Source: Rhodobacteraceae bacterium LMO-JJ12 (GTDB lineage Bacteria > Pseudomonadota > Alphaproteobacteria > Rhodobacterales > Rhodobacteraceae). From it: DNA of 64,000 nt. The stretch's first letter is position 1. Each line of letters opens with the position of its first letter. A program made the translations under genes and the position numbers. Location of the stretch: assembly GCA_021555075.1 (NCBI GenBank), contig JAKGBX010000001.1, positions 1,364,001-1,428,000 of the forward strand. Reading direction: 5' to 3'. A model generated the notes under the pieces. It was not told where the DNA came from. It worked only from the letters and a program-made list of their open reading frames with translations, and searched no databases. Below, piece after piece: positions 24,736-33,822 of this stretch.

Positions 24736-26844
24736 ATGGCCCTGTCGCGGCGCTCTGGGCAACGGTTTCAAGCTTCGATCTGGCCGGGTTTTGTTGACGC
24801 GATGACTGGCTTGTTGTTGGTGCTGATGTTCGTGCTGACGATCTTTATGGTGGTGCAGTCCGTTCTTCGTGAAACCATCAGCGGCCAAGAGAACGAACTT
24901 GATGCGCTTGCTGGCGAGGTGGCAGCGTTAGCCGATGCGCTGGGGTTGGAACAACGCCGCTCCGAGGGGCTTGAAAACCGGGTTGGTGAGCTTTCGGCGA
25001 CGATTGACAACGCGCGGGATCAGGCCGCACAGCAGGCCGCGCTGATTGCCTCGCTTACAGCCGAGCGCAGAGCGCAGGACGCAGCGCTGGAGCAGGCTCA
25101 GGGCCGTATTGCCAGCTTCGAAGAACAGGTGGCCGGGCTCTTGGCTGCGCAGAATGCGGATCGCTCAACGATTTCGGACCTTGAAGCGCGCCAAACTACG
25201 CTTCTGAGCGAGCAGGAAGCGCTGAACCTCGCGCTTGCCCAAGCGCGCAGTGAAATCGACGCCGGGGTCGAAGCCGCAAGGCTGGCTGCGGCCAGGCGGA
25301 ATGCCCTCGAAGCGCTGGTCGCTGATTTGCAAAGCGAGAAATCTGGGCTTGAAGAGCGGCTGAGCGATGAAGAAGCCGGAAGGTTGGTCGAGGCCGCCGC
25401 CGCCGAGGCGCTGCGCGAAAAGCTGAAGGAGGCTGATGCCGAACTGACCTCCATGACGCTTGCATTGGAAAAACAGCGTAAAGCCGCGGAAGACACGCTG
25501 ACCCTTCTTGCCGCTGCTGAGGCCAGCCGCGATGATCTCGACTTGCGCCTTGCCGCGACCTTGTTGGAAGCCGAAAACACGCAGACGGCCAATGAAGCAC
25601 GCCTTGCAGCTCTTGAGGCGGCTCTGGCCGAAGCAGACAGGAATATCGCAGGGCTTGAAACACGTTTGGCTGCCTCAAAAGGGGCGCTGGATTCGGCGGA
25701 GAAAAACCAGCTATCGGAACAGTCGCAATTTGAGGCGCGACTAGCCGCTGTACAGGCAGCGCTTGACGATGCGCTTGACGAAAAGAGGGCATTGGAAACC
25801 AACCGCGCCAGTCTGGAAGATCAACTGGCGGCGGCCGAAGCTGCGCTGGCTGCTTCAAAAAACCAGATCAGCGCGTTAGCCGATCAAAGTGCAACCGAAC
25901 GTGCCGCACTAGAGGCAAGGCTGGTCGCTGCGCTGGCCGATATTGAAACCGCAAATGCAAAAGGGGCAGATCGTGACGCTCTGAGGGAGCAATTGCGCGC
26001 CGCATTGGCGGCCAAACTGGCGGCAGAGCAGCAAGCCGAGCGTGTCCTGACGGAATCTGAGACCCGCGCCGCGCTTTTGTCGGCGGCGAAAGACGAACTG
26101 GCAAACCAGAAAGATATTTCGACAAAGGCGCAGCGCCAGCAAGCCTTGCTTAATCAACAGGTTGCGGCTCTGCGCGGACAATTGGGCAGCCTTCAGGCGT
26201 TGTTGGACGACTATAAGGCGCGGGATCAGGCAGCCCAAGTGCAGCTGCAGTCTCTTGGTTCGGATCTCAACGCCGCGTTGGCGCGCGCCGTATCGGAAGA
26301 ACGCAAGCGGCGCCAACTTGAAGAGGCCGAGGCCCAAAGGCTGGCGGAAGAAAAACGCAGGCTTGAAGCCGAGAACAAGAATTTGGAGAAGTATCGTTCC
26401 GAGTTTTTTGGGCGCTTGCATGATGTGCTGGGCAATCGTGAAGGCGTTCGCATCGTCGGTGACCGCTTTGTCTTTTCCTCGGAAGTGTTGTTCCCGCCTG
26501 GGCAAGCGGCTCTGACTTTCGCAGGCGAGGAACAGATCGCCCGCGTTGCGAGCCTGTTACAGGAGGTGGCGCGTGATATTCCCGACGGTATCGACTGGGT
26601 CATTCAGGTCGACGGCCATACCGACGATACTCCGCTTTCGGGGTTTGGTGAATTTGCCGACAATTGGGAGTTGAGCCAGGCGCGGGCGCTTTCGGTGGTG
26701 CGTTTCATGGTTGATGCGCTGGCCATTCCGCCGGAGAGGCTTTCTGCAAATGGCTTTGGAGAGTTTCAACCCGTGGCGGAGGGAAACAGCGACGAGGCCC
26801 GTGCGCAGAATCGACGAATTGAGTTGAAGCTGACCGAGCGTTAA
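24736..26844 (+). CDS. long coiled-coil MotB/OmpA-like peptidoglycan-binding stator protein
   Basis: The 702-residue protein has one N-terminal membrane helix (GLLLVLMFVLTIFMVVQ) preceded by WPGFVDAMTG, as in MotB. An Ala/Glu/Arg-rich coiled coil of about 480 residues follows (about 50-550), then a C-terminal OmpA-like domain with QVDGHTDDTPLSGFGEFADN and LSANGFGEFQPVAEGNSDEA. The OmpA domain binds peptidoglycan; the Asp of the helix region is the expected proton carrier. The very long rod could reach across the periplasm. It forms a two-gene unit with the ExbB-like gene. Its cellular job is not known. Confidence 0.85.
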   Translation: MALSRRSGQRFQASIWPGFVDAMTGLLLVLMFVLTIFMVVQSVLRETISGQENELDALAGEVAALADALGLEQRRSEGLENRVGELSATIDNARDQAAQQAALIASLTAERRAQDAALEQAQGRIASFEEQVAGLLAAQNADRSTISDLEARQTTLLSEQEALNLALAQARSEIDAGVEAARLAAARRNALEALVADLQSEKSGLEERLSDEEAGRLVEAAAAEALREKLKEADAELTSMTLALEKQRKAAEDTLTLLAAAEASRDDLDLRLAATLLEAENTQTANEARLAALEAALAEADRNIAGLETRLAASKGALDSAEKNQLSEQSQFEARLAAVQAALDDALDEKRALETNRASLEDQLAAAEAALAASKNQISALADQSATERAALEARLVAALADIETANAKGADRDALREQLRAALAAKLAAEQQAERVLTESETRAALLSAAKDELANQKDISTKAQRQQALLNQQVAALRGQLGSLQALLDDYKARDQAAQVQLQSLGSDLNAALARAVSEERKRRQLEEAEAQRLAEEKRRLEAENKNLEKYRSEFFGRLHDVLGNREGVRIVGDRFVFSSEVLFPPGQAALTFAGEEQIARVASLLQEVARDIPDGIDWVIQVDGHTDDTPLSGFGEFADNWELSQARALSVVRFMVDALAIPPERLSANGFGEFQPVAEGNSDEARAQNRRIELKLTER

Positions 26845-26944
26845 AGGCGCGCATGGCCCGAGTGCTGTTTGGACTTATCAAAACGGCATTTGAATGTCAG
26901 TTGGGCAAAGGGCAGGGTGAGCTTTAGCGAAACGGGAGCACGCG

Positions 26945-27547
26945 ATGCCGGCCTTGAAAGCAACTGATTTTTACGGCGAGGTTACTTGGCTCGGCTGTGT
27001 CCCTGACAGGCAGGCGGCGCTGTCTTCGAAACCGTTGAAGAAAGCCGAGCTTGATTGGGGAGGGATTGTCGGCGAAGCGCATGGCGGTATGTCGCGCGCG
27101 TCCTGTTTGCGGGTATTGGATCAGCATCCGCGCGGCACCGAGATCGGCAACACGCGACAGCTTTCTATCCTCTCGAATGAGGAACTGGCCCAGATTGCTG
27201 CGACTATGGAGCTTGAAGGGTTGCTTGATCCGGCGTGGTTGGGCGCGTCAATGGTGATTTCAGGACTGCCTGATTTGACGTATTTGCCCCCCAGTGCGCG
27301 GCTACAGGCCCCGTCAGGTGCAACGCTGGTAGTTGATATGGAGAACCGACCCTGCCAATTGCCTGCCAAGGTTATTGACGCAGCGCATCCCGGATTTGGC
27401 AAGCGGTTCAAGGCCGCCGGAAAGGGCCTGCGCGGTGTCACCGCATGGGTTGAGCGTCAGGGGAGTATCGCGTTGGGGGATCGGCTGCGTTTGCATGTTC
27501 CGGACCAACCTGTCTGGCCGCATCTTGCTGCGGCGCGTGGGCTTTGA
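26945..27547 (+). CDS. MOSC domain protein
   Basis: This 200-residue protein has the MOSC core: GIVGEAHGGMSRASCLRV near residues 40-57, NTRQLSILSNEELAQIA, and the Cys-bearing segment MENRPCQLPAKVI near residue 137, which would bind sulfur or molybdenum cofactor. Family members transfer or carry sulfur and act with molybdoenzymes. No molybdoenzyme is adjacent. The ATG at 26945 was chosen for the short upstream GGGAGCACGCG. Confidence 0.8.
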   Translation: MPALKATDFYGEVTWLGCVPDRQAALSSKPLKKAELDWGGIVGEAHGGMSRASCLRVLDQHPRGTEIGNTRQLSILSNEELAQIAATMELEGLLDPAWLGASMVISGLPDLTYLPPSARLQAPSGATLVVDMENRPCQLPAKVIDAAHPGFGKRFKAAGKGLRGVTAWVERQGSIALGDRLRLHVPDQPVWPHLAAARGL

Positions 27548-27718
27548 ATCGCGGGAAAACGTGATCTTCGTGACTTGATGTTTCCAATTGTAAACTGCGA
27601 CTGCACCGCCGCCGCAACCGAGGCCGAATATGTCGGATTCGAAACGCGCCGAAGGCATGTTCCAACGATATAGCGGTGTGTAACAGTTAATCCTCGCTAG
27701 CAGGAGAAGGTGCGCCCC

Positions 27719-29395
27719 ATGAGCTACAAATCCGACATCGAAATCGCCCGTGAGGCCAAGAAGCGGCCGATTCAGGAAATTGGTGCCAAGCTGGGCATCG
27801 ATTCCGAACATCTGCTGCCCTATGGCCATGACAAGGCCAAGGTCAGCCAAGAGTTCATCAACAGCGTTCAGGGCAACAAGAACGGCAAGCTGATCCTGGT
27901 TACGGCGATCAATCCGACGCCTGCGGGCGAAGGCAAGACCACCACGACCGTGGGTCTTGGTGACGGGCTTAACCGGATCGGCAAGAAGGCTGCAATCTGC
28001 ATCCGCGAGGCCTCGCTTGGGCCCTGTTTTGGTATGAAGGGCGGAGCCGCTGGTGGTGGATACGCGCAGGTCGTGCCGATGGAAGAGATGAACCTGCATT
28101 TCACCGGCGATTTTCATGCGATTACGTCGGCCCACAATCTGCTGACGGCGATGATCGACAATCACATCTATTGGGGTAATGAGTTGGAGATCGATGAACG
28201 GCGCATCACCTGGCGCCGTGTCATGGACATGAACGACCGGGCGCTGCGCGATATTGTCGTCTCGCTTGGGGGGGTGGCCAATGGGTTTGCCCGTCAGACC
28301 GGGTTTGATATCACCGTGGCGTCCGAAGTGATGGCCATTCTTTGCCTCGCAACCAGTTTGCAGGATTTGCAACGCCGGTTGGGCAACATCATTGTGGCCT
28401 ATACCCGCGAGCGCAAAGCGATCTATTGCCGGGATATTGGCGCCGATGGCGCGATGACTGTGCTTTTGAAAGATGCGATGCAACCCAATCTGGTGCAGAC
28501 GCTGGAAAACAACCCTGCCTTTGTGCATGGTGGCCCATTTGCCAATATCGCGCATGGCTGTAACTCGGTTATCGCGACGACCACGGCACTCAAGACGGCC
28601 GATTATGTGGTCACTGAGGCCGGTTTTGGTGCCGATCTGGGGGCCGAGAAGTTCATGAACATCAAATGTCGCAAGGCCGGTCTGGCGCCTGATTGCGTTG
28701 TGTTGGTGGCGACTGTTCGGGCGATGAAGATGAACGGCGGTGTTGCCAAAGCCGATCTTGGCGCCGAAAGCGTTCAGGCCGTGAAGGATGGTTGCGCAAA
28801 CCTTGGGCGTCACATCGGCAACCTCAAGGCGTTTGGTGTTCCGGTGGTGGTGGCGATTAACCATTTTGTGAGCGACACCGAAGCGGAAGTGCAGGCGGTG
28901 AAGGATTATGTCGTTGCGCAGGGTTCAGAAGCGATCCTCTGCCGTCATTGGGAATTGGGGAGTGAAGGCACGCAGGAACTTGCCACCCGCGTGGCCGAGA
29001 TTGCCGATGCCGGGGTGTCGCAATTTGCGCCGCTCTACCGTGATGAAATGAGCCTGTTCGAGAAAATCGAGACCATAGCCAAGCGCATCTATCGCGCAGA
29101 CGAGGTTCTTGCCGACAAGAAAATCCGTGATCAGCTGCGCCAATGGGAAGAAGATGGATACGGTCACTTACCGGTCTGCATGGCGAAAACCCAATACAGC
29201 TTTTCGACCGATCCCAACTTGCGCGGCGCGCCCATAGGGCACAGCGTTCCGGTTCGCGAAGTGCGGCTCAGTGCGGGTGCCGGGTTTGTCGTTGTCATCT
29301 GCGGTGAGATCATGACGATGCCGGGCTTGCCGCGCAAACCTGCCGCTCTCGAAATTGGTCTGAACGACAATGGCGAAATCGAAGGCCTGTTTTGA
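27719..29395 (+). CDS. fhs: formate-tetrahydrofolate ligase
   Basis: The 558-residue protein makes 10-formyl-THF from formate, THF and ATP. Its P-loop is [20 protein letters not shown] (about residue 62), followed by [20 protein letters not shown] and [17 protein letters not shown], all family hallmarks. AGGAGAAGG at 27702-27710 sets the ATG at 27719; a GTG three codons earlier is part of that site. folD follows at 78 bp, so the two supply and interconvert C1-THF. Formate use fits the formate dehydrogenase at the left edge, though the genes are far apart. Confidence 0.97.
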   Translation: MSYKSDIEIAREAKKRPIQEIGAKLGIDSEHLLPYGHDKAKVSQEFINSVQGNKNGKLILVTAINPTPAGEGKTTTTVGLGDGLNRIGKKAAICIREASLGPCFGMKGGAAGGGYAQVVPMEEMNLHFTGDFHAITSAHNLLTAMIDNHIYWGNELEIDERRITWRRVMDMNDRALRDIVVSLGGVANGFARQTGFDITVASEVMAILCLATSLQDLQRRLGNIIVAYTRERKAIYCRDIGADGAMTVLLKDAMQPNLVQTLENNPAFVHGGPFANIAHGCNSVIATTTALKTADYVVTEAGFGADLGAEKFMNIKCRKAGLAPDCVVLVATVRAMKMNGGVAKADLGAESVQAVKDGCANLGRHIGNLKAFGVPVVVAINHFVSDTEAEVQAVKDYVVAQGSEAILCRHWELGSEGTQELATRVAEIADAGVSQFAPLYRDEMSLFEKIETIAKRIYRADEVLADKKIRDQLRQWEEDGYGHLPVCMAKTQYSFSTDPNLRGAPIGHSVPVREVRLSAGAGFVVVICGEIMTMPGLPRKPAALEIGLNDNGEIEGLF

Positions 29396-29408
29396 ACTTC
29401 CAAGTGGG

Positions 29409-29456
29409 TTGACACCCGCCCGCCGGGCGGCATGTAAGGTGGGTGCAACGCACCTT
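29409..29456 (+). promoter_or_regulatory. fhs-folD intergenic region with possible promoter and hairpins
   Basis: A perfect TTGACA (29409-29414) has a weak -10 candidate TGTAAG 18 bp later. GC-rich inverted repeats CCCGCC/GGGCGG and GGTGC-AAC-GCACC overlap it, the latter followed by TTTC. It could be an internal promoter for folD, a weak terminator after fhs, or both. I found no ZTP riboswitch core here. Confidence 0.35.
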
Positions 29457-29473
29457 TCTGGAAAGGAAAACGA

Positions 29474-30376
29474 ATGACGGCTCAGATCATTGACGGCAAA
29501 GCTTTTGCGGCCACCGTGCGCGAGAAAGTGGCGGGGCATGTCGCCCGGTTGAAGCAGGATCACGCGATCACGCCAGGGCTGGCGGTTGTTTTGGTCGGAG
29601 AAGATCCGGCGAGCCAAGTTTATGTCCGCTCAAAGGGGAAGCAAACCGTTGAAGTTGGTATGAATTCCTATGAACACAAGCTTGACGCCGACACCTCTGA
29701 GGAAGATCTGCTGGCGTTGATCAACAAGTTGAACGCTGATCCGGCGGTTCATGGTATTCTGGTGCAGCTTCCGCTTCCGGGGCATCTCGACGAAGCGCTG
29801 GTGATCAATTCAGTTGCACCGGAAAAGGATGTCGATGGTTTTCACATCTCCAATGTCGGCCTGTTGGCGACCGGACAGAAATCCATGGTGCCTTGCACGC
29901 CGTTGGGGTGCCTGATGATGCTGCGTGAACATCATGGCTCGCTTTCAGGGCTTGATGCCGTTGTCATTGGGCGCTCAAACATTGTTGGCAAGCCGATGGC
30001 ACAACTTCTGCTGGGTGATAGTTGCACTGTGACGATTGCTCATTCGCGCACCAAAGACCTGCCTGATGTTGTGCGCCGTGCCGATATTGTTGTGGCCGCC
30101 GTAGGGCGCCCCGAGATGGTACCGGGGGACTGGATCAAGCCGGGCGCCACCGTGATCGACGTGGGTATTAATCGCGTCGATGCGCCGGAAAAGGGCGAAG
30201 GCAAAACCCGCCTTGTGGGGGATTGCGAGTTTGAAAGCTGTGCAAAAGTGGCCGGAGCGATCACGCCGGTGCCTGGGGGTGTCGGGCCGATGACCATCGC
30301 TTGCTTGCTGGCCAATACGGTCACGGCCTGTTGCCGCGCGAATGGGCTGAGCGAGCCAGAAGGGCTGACCGCCTGA
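29474..30376 (+). CDS. folD: bifunctional methylene-THF dehydrogenase/methenyl-THF cyclohydrolase
   Basis: The 300-residue protein has the FolD motifs [16 protein letters not shown] (with the catalytic Lys), [25 protein letters not shown] and [16 protein letters not shown] for NADP binding, ending in [16 protein letters not shown]. It interconverts 5,10-methylene-THF and 10-formyl-THF in the cytosol. It lies just downstream of fhs in the same direction, as in many alphaproteobacteria. GGAAAGG gives a good ribosome binding site. Confidence 0.97.
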   Translation: MTAQIIDGKAFAATVREKVAGHVARLKQDHAITPGLAVVLVGEDPASQVYVRSKGKQTVEVGMNSYEHKLDADTSEEDLLALINKLNADPAVHGILVQLPLPGHLDEALVINSVAPEKDVDGFHISNVGLLATGQKSMVPCTPLGCLMMLREHHGSLSGLDAVVIGRSNIVGKPMAQLLLGDSCTVTIAHSRTKDLPDVVRRADIVVAAVGRPEMVPGDWIKPGATVIDVGINRVDAPEKGEGKTRLVGDCEFESCAKVAGAITPVPGGVGPMTIACLLANTVTACCRANGLSEPEGLTA

Positions 30377-30433
30377 CGCTGGCCCTTGCGTGATTATTCT
30401 GTCTTCCCAATCGTTTGAATGTTGCGCGAGCGG

Positions 30434-31096
30434 CTAACGCGGCATGGGAATGGGAGCCGGAAAGGGGCCCGTCAGCACTGCCAGCGCCTCTTCGCGCATC
30501 AGGTTCGAGAGCACCGCGTCATGGGCGTGCAACCCGCCCGTGTAGGTGCCAAACGCTGGCAGGATGACCCGGTCGTCGTCTATCAGGAAACAGGGGCGCG
30601 TGATGCTGCCGCCTTTCGTGCTCAGCCGTGCCTTTGGGTGGTAATGGCCGGAAATTTCACCCGATTGCGTGTCTTGCGCAATGTGGCGAAACAACAGGGG
30701 ATGCAACGGCAGTTCGGCCAGATGTGTGCCGCCGATATCGAGCGGCCCGGGGTCGTGATTGCCCGCGATCCAGACCCAGCGGCGTCCGGCCTGTAACCGT
30801 GCGATCCATAGCTGTTCTTGTTCTGATAGAGAGGAAACCGCTTCGCGATCGTCGAAGGTATCGCCAAGACACACAACGGTTTCAGCGCGCGTTGCAGCCA
30901 ACTCGGCATCGAGGCGCGAGAGCGTGTCGTGAGTTTCATAAGGAGGCAGGGAGGCCCCCCCGCGCCGCGCAATGCGCTCGGCTTTGCCCAAATGAAGGTC
31001 GGACACGCAAAGCAGCTTGCGGGCTTCCCAATAAAGAGCGCCCGAGCCGCGCGCTTCGAGATTGACGCCTGACAGGGTAAATCGATAACCGTTCAT
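30434..31096 (-). CDS. pdeM: ligase-associated DNA damage response endonuclease PdeM
   Basis: The 220-residue metallophosphoesterase has CVSDLHLGKAERIARRG, CLGDTFDD, WIAGNHDPG and SGHYHPK, the metal-binding motifs of the family. PdeM is usually found with an Lhr-like helicase, a beta-CASP exonuclease and an ATP-dependent ligase in a DNA repair set. Here it follows the helicase gene, with about 70 bp between the helicase stop and its ATG, in the same direction. The exonuclease and ligase are not in the window. Confidence 0.9.
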   Translation of the reverse strand: MNGYRFTLSGVNLEARGSGALYWEARKLLCVSDLHLGKAERIARRGGASLPPYETHDTLSRLDAELAATRAETVVCLGDTFDDREAVSSLSEQEQLWIARLQAGRRWVWIAGNHDPGPLDIGGTHLAELPLHPLLFRHIAQDTQSGEISGHYHPKARLSTKGGSITRPCFLIDDDRVILPAFGTYTGGLHAHDAVLSNLMREEALAVLTGPFPAPIPMPR

Positions 31097-31169
31097 GTGT
31101 TTGGTTTGCGGCGTATGGTCTTGTATTGCAAGCGGTAATCCGGTTTCGGCCAGATGTGCAAGCGTCGAT

Positions 31170-33584
31170 TTATTGCTTGTCTGTCCCTCGGGCCAGCCCC
31201 GCCGCTTGCATCAGGCGTTCGGTTTCTTCCCTGAGCAATCGTTCTTCGGCTGCACCTTTGACGGGCACCTTGCCGATCTCAAGGAAAAGAGGAGCGGCCA
31301 GCGGTGTGACGCGGTCGAGACGTAGGGTATCGGTGTGGTCCTGCACGCGAGCGGCCAGTTTTTCGATCCGGGCAAAATCAACCAACCCACGCATTGCCTC
31401 GATCCGGGTGATTGCCATCAGTACGTGATCGGGGTCGTATTTCAGCAAGGTGTCATAGAGAATATCGGAGGAAAAAGTCGCCTGCCGTCCGGTCTTGCGT
31501 TGGCCCGGGAGATTGCGCTCGATCAGCCCTGCGATGGTTGCGACGCCGCGAAATGTGCGCTTCATCACGGCGTTGCCCGCCAGCCAGCCATCGAGGCCGT
31601 CGCGCAGGGCCGTGATGTCGAAAAGCGGCGCAGCGTCAAATACCGGATCGAGCCCCCAGATCAGCGTTGCATAGTCGGTGGCGACGAAACCGAGCGGGGC
31701 AAGCCCCGTGTCCTCCATACGTTTGGTAAGCAGAATCCCCAGTGTTTGCTGGGCATTGCGACCGGCGAAACCATAGATGCAGATGTGTTCGCGCCCGTCG
31801 TGGGGGAAGCTTTCGACCAACAGTCGGTCGGGCGAGGGAAGACGGGAAACGCGGCGTTGCAGGTGCAGCCAATCACGGGTGTGAACGGGTAGGTCCGGCC
31901 AGTCGTCTTGGGCGAACATTCGCAGAATGCGCTGGGATAACTGGGTGGATGTGGAGAACTTTGTGCCCGAGAAAACCGCGACCTTGGGCGCGCGCCCCTT
32001 GTCGTGCGAGACCTCGACGGTCATTTCTCTAAGCCCTTCATATCGAACGATTTTACCGCCCATCAAGAAGGTGTCGCCCGACGTCAGAGACGCGGCAAAG
32101 GCCTCTTCGACCTCGCCCAGGGCGGGGCCGCGTCCGCGCAGGCGAACCTTCAACAAATCGGCATCCTGAATGGTGCCGATGTTCATGCGTATGCGGGCCG
32201 CCGCGCGGGGATCGCGCAGCTGCCATGTTTCGTCACGCGCGATCAGACGCTGCCAGCGATCATAGGCGCGAAAGGCATAACCGCCGGTGGCGACGAAATC
32301 GAGGCAGGCGTCGAAATCGGGGCGGGTCAGCGCGGCGTATGGGCCGGCTGTGAGGATTTCCGAAAAGAGTTGATCAGAGGTAAACGGCCCGTTGCAGGCA
32401 ACGATCAGGATATGTTGGCACAAAACGTCGAGCGGGCCGGGGCCGCGCGGGTCGCCATCAAGGTCGTTTTCACGCGCTGCTTCGAGCGCGGCGCGGCATT
32501 CGACCACCTCGAAGCGGTTGGCGGGCACCAAGAGCGCCTTGGAGGGGGCGTTGTAGCGGTGATTTGCGCGTCCGATGCGTTGGACCAGACGTTTGACATT
32601 CTTGGGCGCGCCGACCTGCACGACGAGATCGACATCGCCCCAATCGAGCCCGAGATCAAGGCTTCCGGTGCAGACGATGGCGCGCAATTCTCCGCGCACC
32701 ATGGCTGCCTCGACTTTCTCTCGCTGGGCGCGGTCGAGAGAGCCGTGATGGATTCCGATGGGCAGTGCATCATCATTGGCAAGCCACAGATTATGAAAGA
32801 AAATTTCCGCCTGTGCGCGCGTGTTGTGAAAGATCAGCGTGGTGCGATGCGCCTTTACCTGCTCTAATATCGCGGGGATGGCATAAGCCGCGCCACCACC
32901 CGACCAAGGAGGCGCCTCTTGGGTATCGAGCATGGCGATCTGGGGGGGCGGACCGGGGTCGGCCATAAGGATCGGACAGGGATCAGGGTGGCGCGCGAGG
33001 AAGGTGGCGATGGCGCCGGGATCATCGACCGTGGCCGAGAGGCCGACGCGACGCAGGCCGGGTGCGAGGACCTGTAAGCGCGACAGGGCGAGCATCAGTT
33101 GATCGCCACGTTTGGACTCGGCCAGGGCGTGGATTTCATCGACGATAACCCGTTGTAATCCCGCGAAAATATGGGCTGCATCCGGGTAAGAGATCAGCAG
33201 CGCGAGGCTTTCGGGGGTGGTCAGCAGAATATGAGGAGGGTCGGCGCGCTGGGCCTTCTTGCGGGTGGCGGTGGTATCGCCGGTGCGATCGTCAATGCGG
33301 ATCGGAAGTTGCATCTCTTCGACGGGCGCGTGCAGGTTGCGTTTGATGTCTGATGCGAGCGCCTTTAGCGGGGAAATATAGAGCGTATGCAAGCCCTTAG
33401 CGGGGGCATCGCCCAATTCGGCAAGGCTGGGAAGGAAGCCCGCGAGGGTCTTGCCGCCGCCGGTGGGCGCGATCAGAAGCTGCGCTGGATCGCCAGAGCG
33501 GGCGAGCATTTCAAGCTGATGCGGATGGGGCGACCATCCGCGGGCGGCAAACCATTTCGCGATGGGGGCGGGCAGGGGGTGCAT
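31170..33584 (-). CDS. ligase-associated Lhr-like DEXH helicase
   Basis: The 804-residue protein is a superfamily 2 helicase of the Lhr core type. Walker A is APTGGGKT (about residues 39-46), motif II is DEIH (about 148), and the second RecA domain has HHGSLDRAQREKVEAAM and RLVQRIGRANHR. The C-terminal Lhr-specific part with CNGPFTSDQLF and GFAGRNAQQTLG is present. It is the short form partnered with PdeM in the ligase-associated DNA damage response set. The start lies 38 bp after the TTAACCC end of the repeat element at 33622-33729, so that element sits in its promoter region. Confidence 0.9.
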   Translation of the reverse strand: MHPLPAPIAKWFAARGWSPHPHQLEMLARSGDPAQLLIAPTGGGKTLAGFLPSLAELGDAPAKGLHTLYISPLKALASDIKRNLHAPVEEMQLPIRIDDRTGDTTATRKKAQRADPPHILLTTPESLALLISYPDAAHIFAGLQRVIVDEIHALAESKRGDQLMLALSRLQVLAPGLRRVGLSATVDDPGAIATFLARHPDPCPILMADPGPPPQIAMLDTQEAPPWSGGGAAYAIPAILEQVKAHRTTLIFHNTRAQAEIFFHNLWLANDDALPIGIHHGSLDRAQREKVEAAMVRGELRAIVCTGSLDLGLDWGDVDLVVQVGAPKNVKRLVQRIGRANHRYNAPSKALLVPANRFEVVECRAALEAARENDLDGDPRGPGPLDVLCQHILIVACNGPFTSDQLFSEILTAGPYAALTRPDFDACLDFVATGGYAFRAYDRWQRLIARDETWQLRDPRAAARIRMNIGTIQDADLLKVRLRGRGPALGEVEEAFAASLTSGDTFLMGGKIVRYEGLREMTVEVSHDKGRAPKVAVFSGTKFSTSTQLSQRILRMFAQDDWPDLPVHTRDWLHLQRRVSRLPSPDRLLVESFPHDGREHICIYGFAGRNAQQTLGILLTKRMEDTGLAPLGFVATDYATLIWGLDPVFDAAPLFDITALRDGLDGWLAGNAVMKRTFRGVATIAGLIERNLPGQRKTGRQATFSSDILYDTLLKYDPDHVLMAITRIEAMRGLVDFARIEKLAARVQDHTDTLRLDRVTPLAAPLFLEIGKVPVKGAAEERLLREETERLMQAAGLARGTDKQ

Positions 33585-33621
33585 CCCCTATCTTTAGAGA
33601 AGCTTGGCCCATCGTGCGAGA

Positions 33622-33729
33622 GGGTTAATGGCACGGAATGCGTCGAATCGGGGGGGTGACTCGTGTCTGACTCCCGGCTGTCACGCGGCTGCCGGGGAGC
33701 GGGGGTTTTGTTAACAGAAATTAAGTTAA
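33622..33729 (-). repeat. composite 11-bp-phased intergenic element, copy 2
   Basis: Read on the minus strand, the parts are TTAACTTAA (33729-33721), 26 bp, three 11-bp units CGGCAGCCGCG, TGACAGCCGGG and AGTCAGACACG (33694-33662), then AGTCACCCCCC (33661-33651), 22 bp, and TTAACCC (33628-33622). This is the same architecture as at 12291-12400. Here it ends 37 bp before the helicase start codon and points toward it. The plus-strand region also shows GTTAAC near 33710. Confidence 0.7.
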
Positions 33730-33822
33730 TGCGGTGTTCGGCCGGTTGAATTGTGCAGCGCAAGCATCTCGCCGGGACTCAATGTGCAGACGACGGGCCG
33801 TCGTCTGCATTGATCGGGTAAG

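Noticed and set aside
23500-26844. A Zorya anti-phage system.
   Set aside because: The long tail is on the MotB-like partner, no ZorC, ZorD or ZorE-like gene follows, and the neighbours are housekeeping genes.
26853-26927. A 24-codon frame (MARVLFGLIKTAFECQLGKG and four more) between the OmpA-like and MOSC genes.
   Set aside because: Too short, with no convincing ribosome binding site or domain.
27548-27718. A ZTP riboswitch upstream of fhs.
   Set aside because: ZTP riboswitches can control fhs and folD, but I could not find the conserved core in this leader or in the fhs-folD gap.
27314-28864. A 516-codon open frame on the minus strand.
   Set aside because: Antisense to fhs and the MOSC gene, with no domain; the plus-strand genes are certain.
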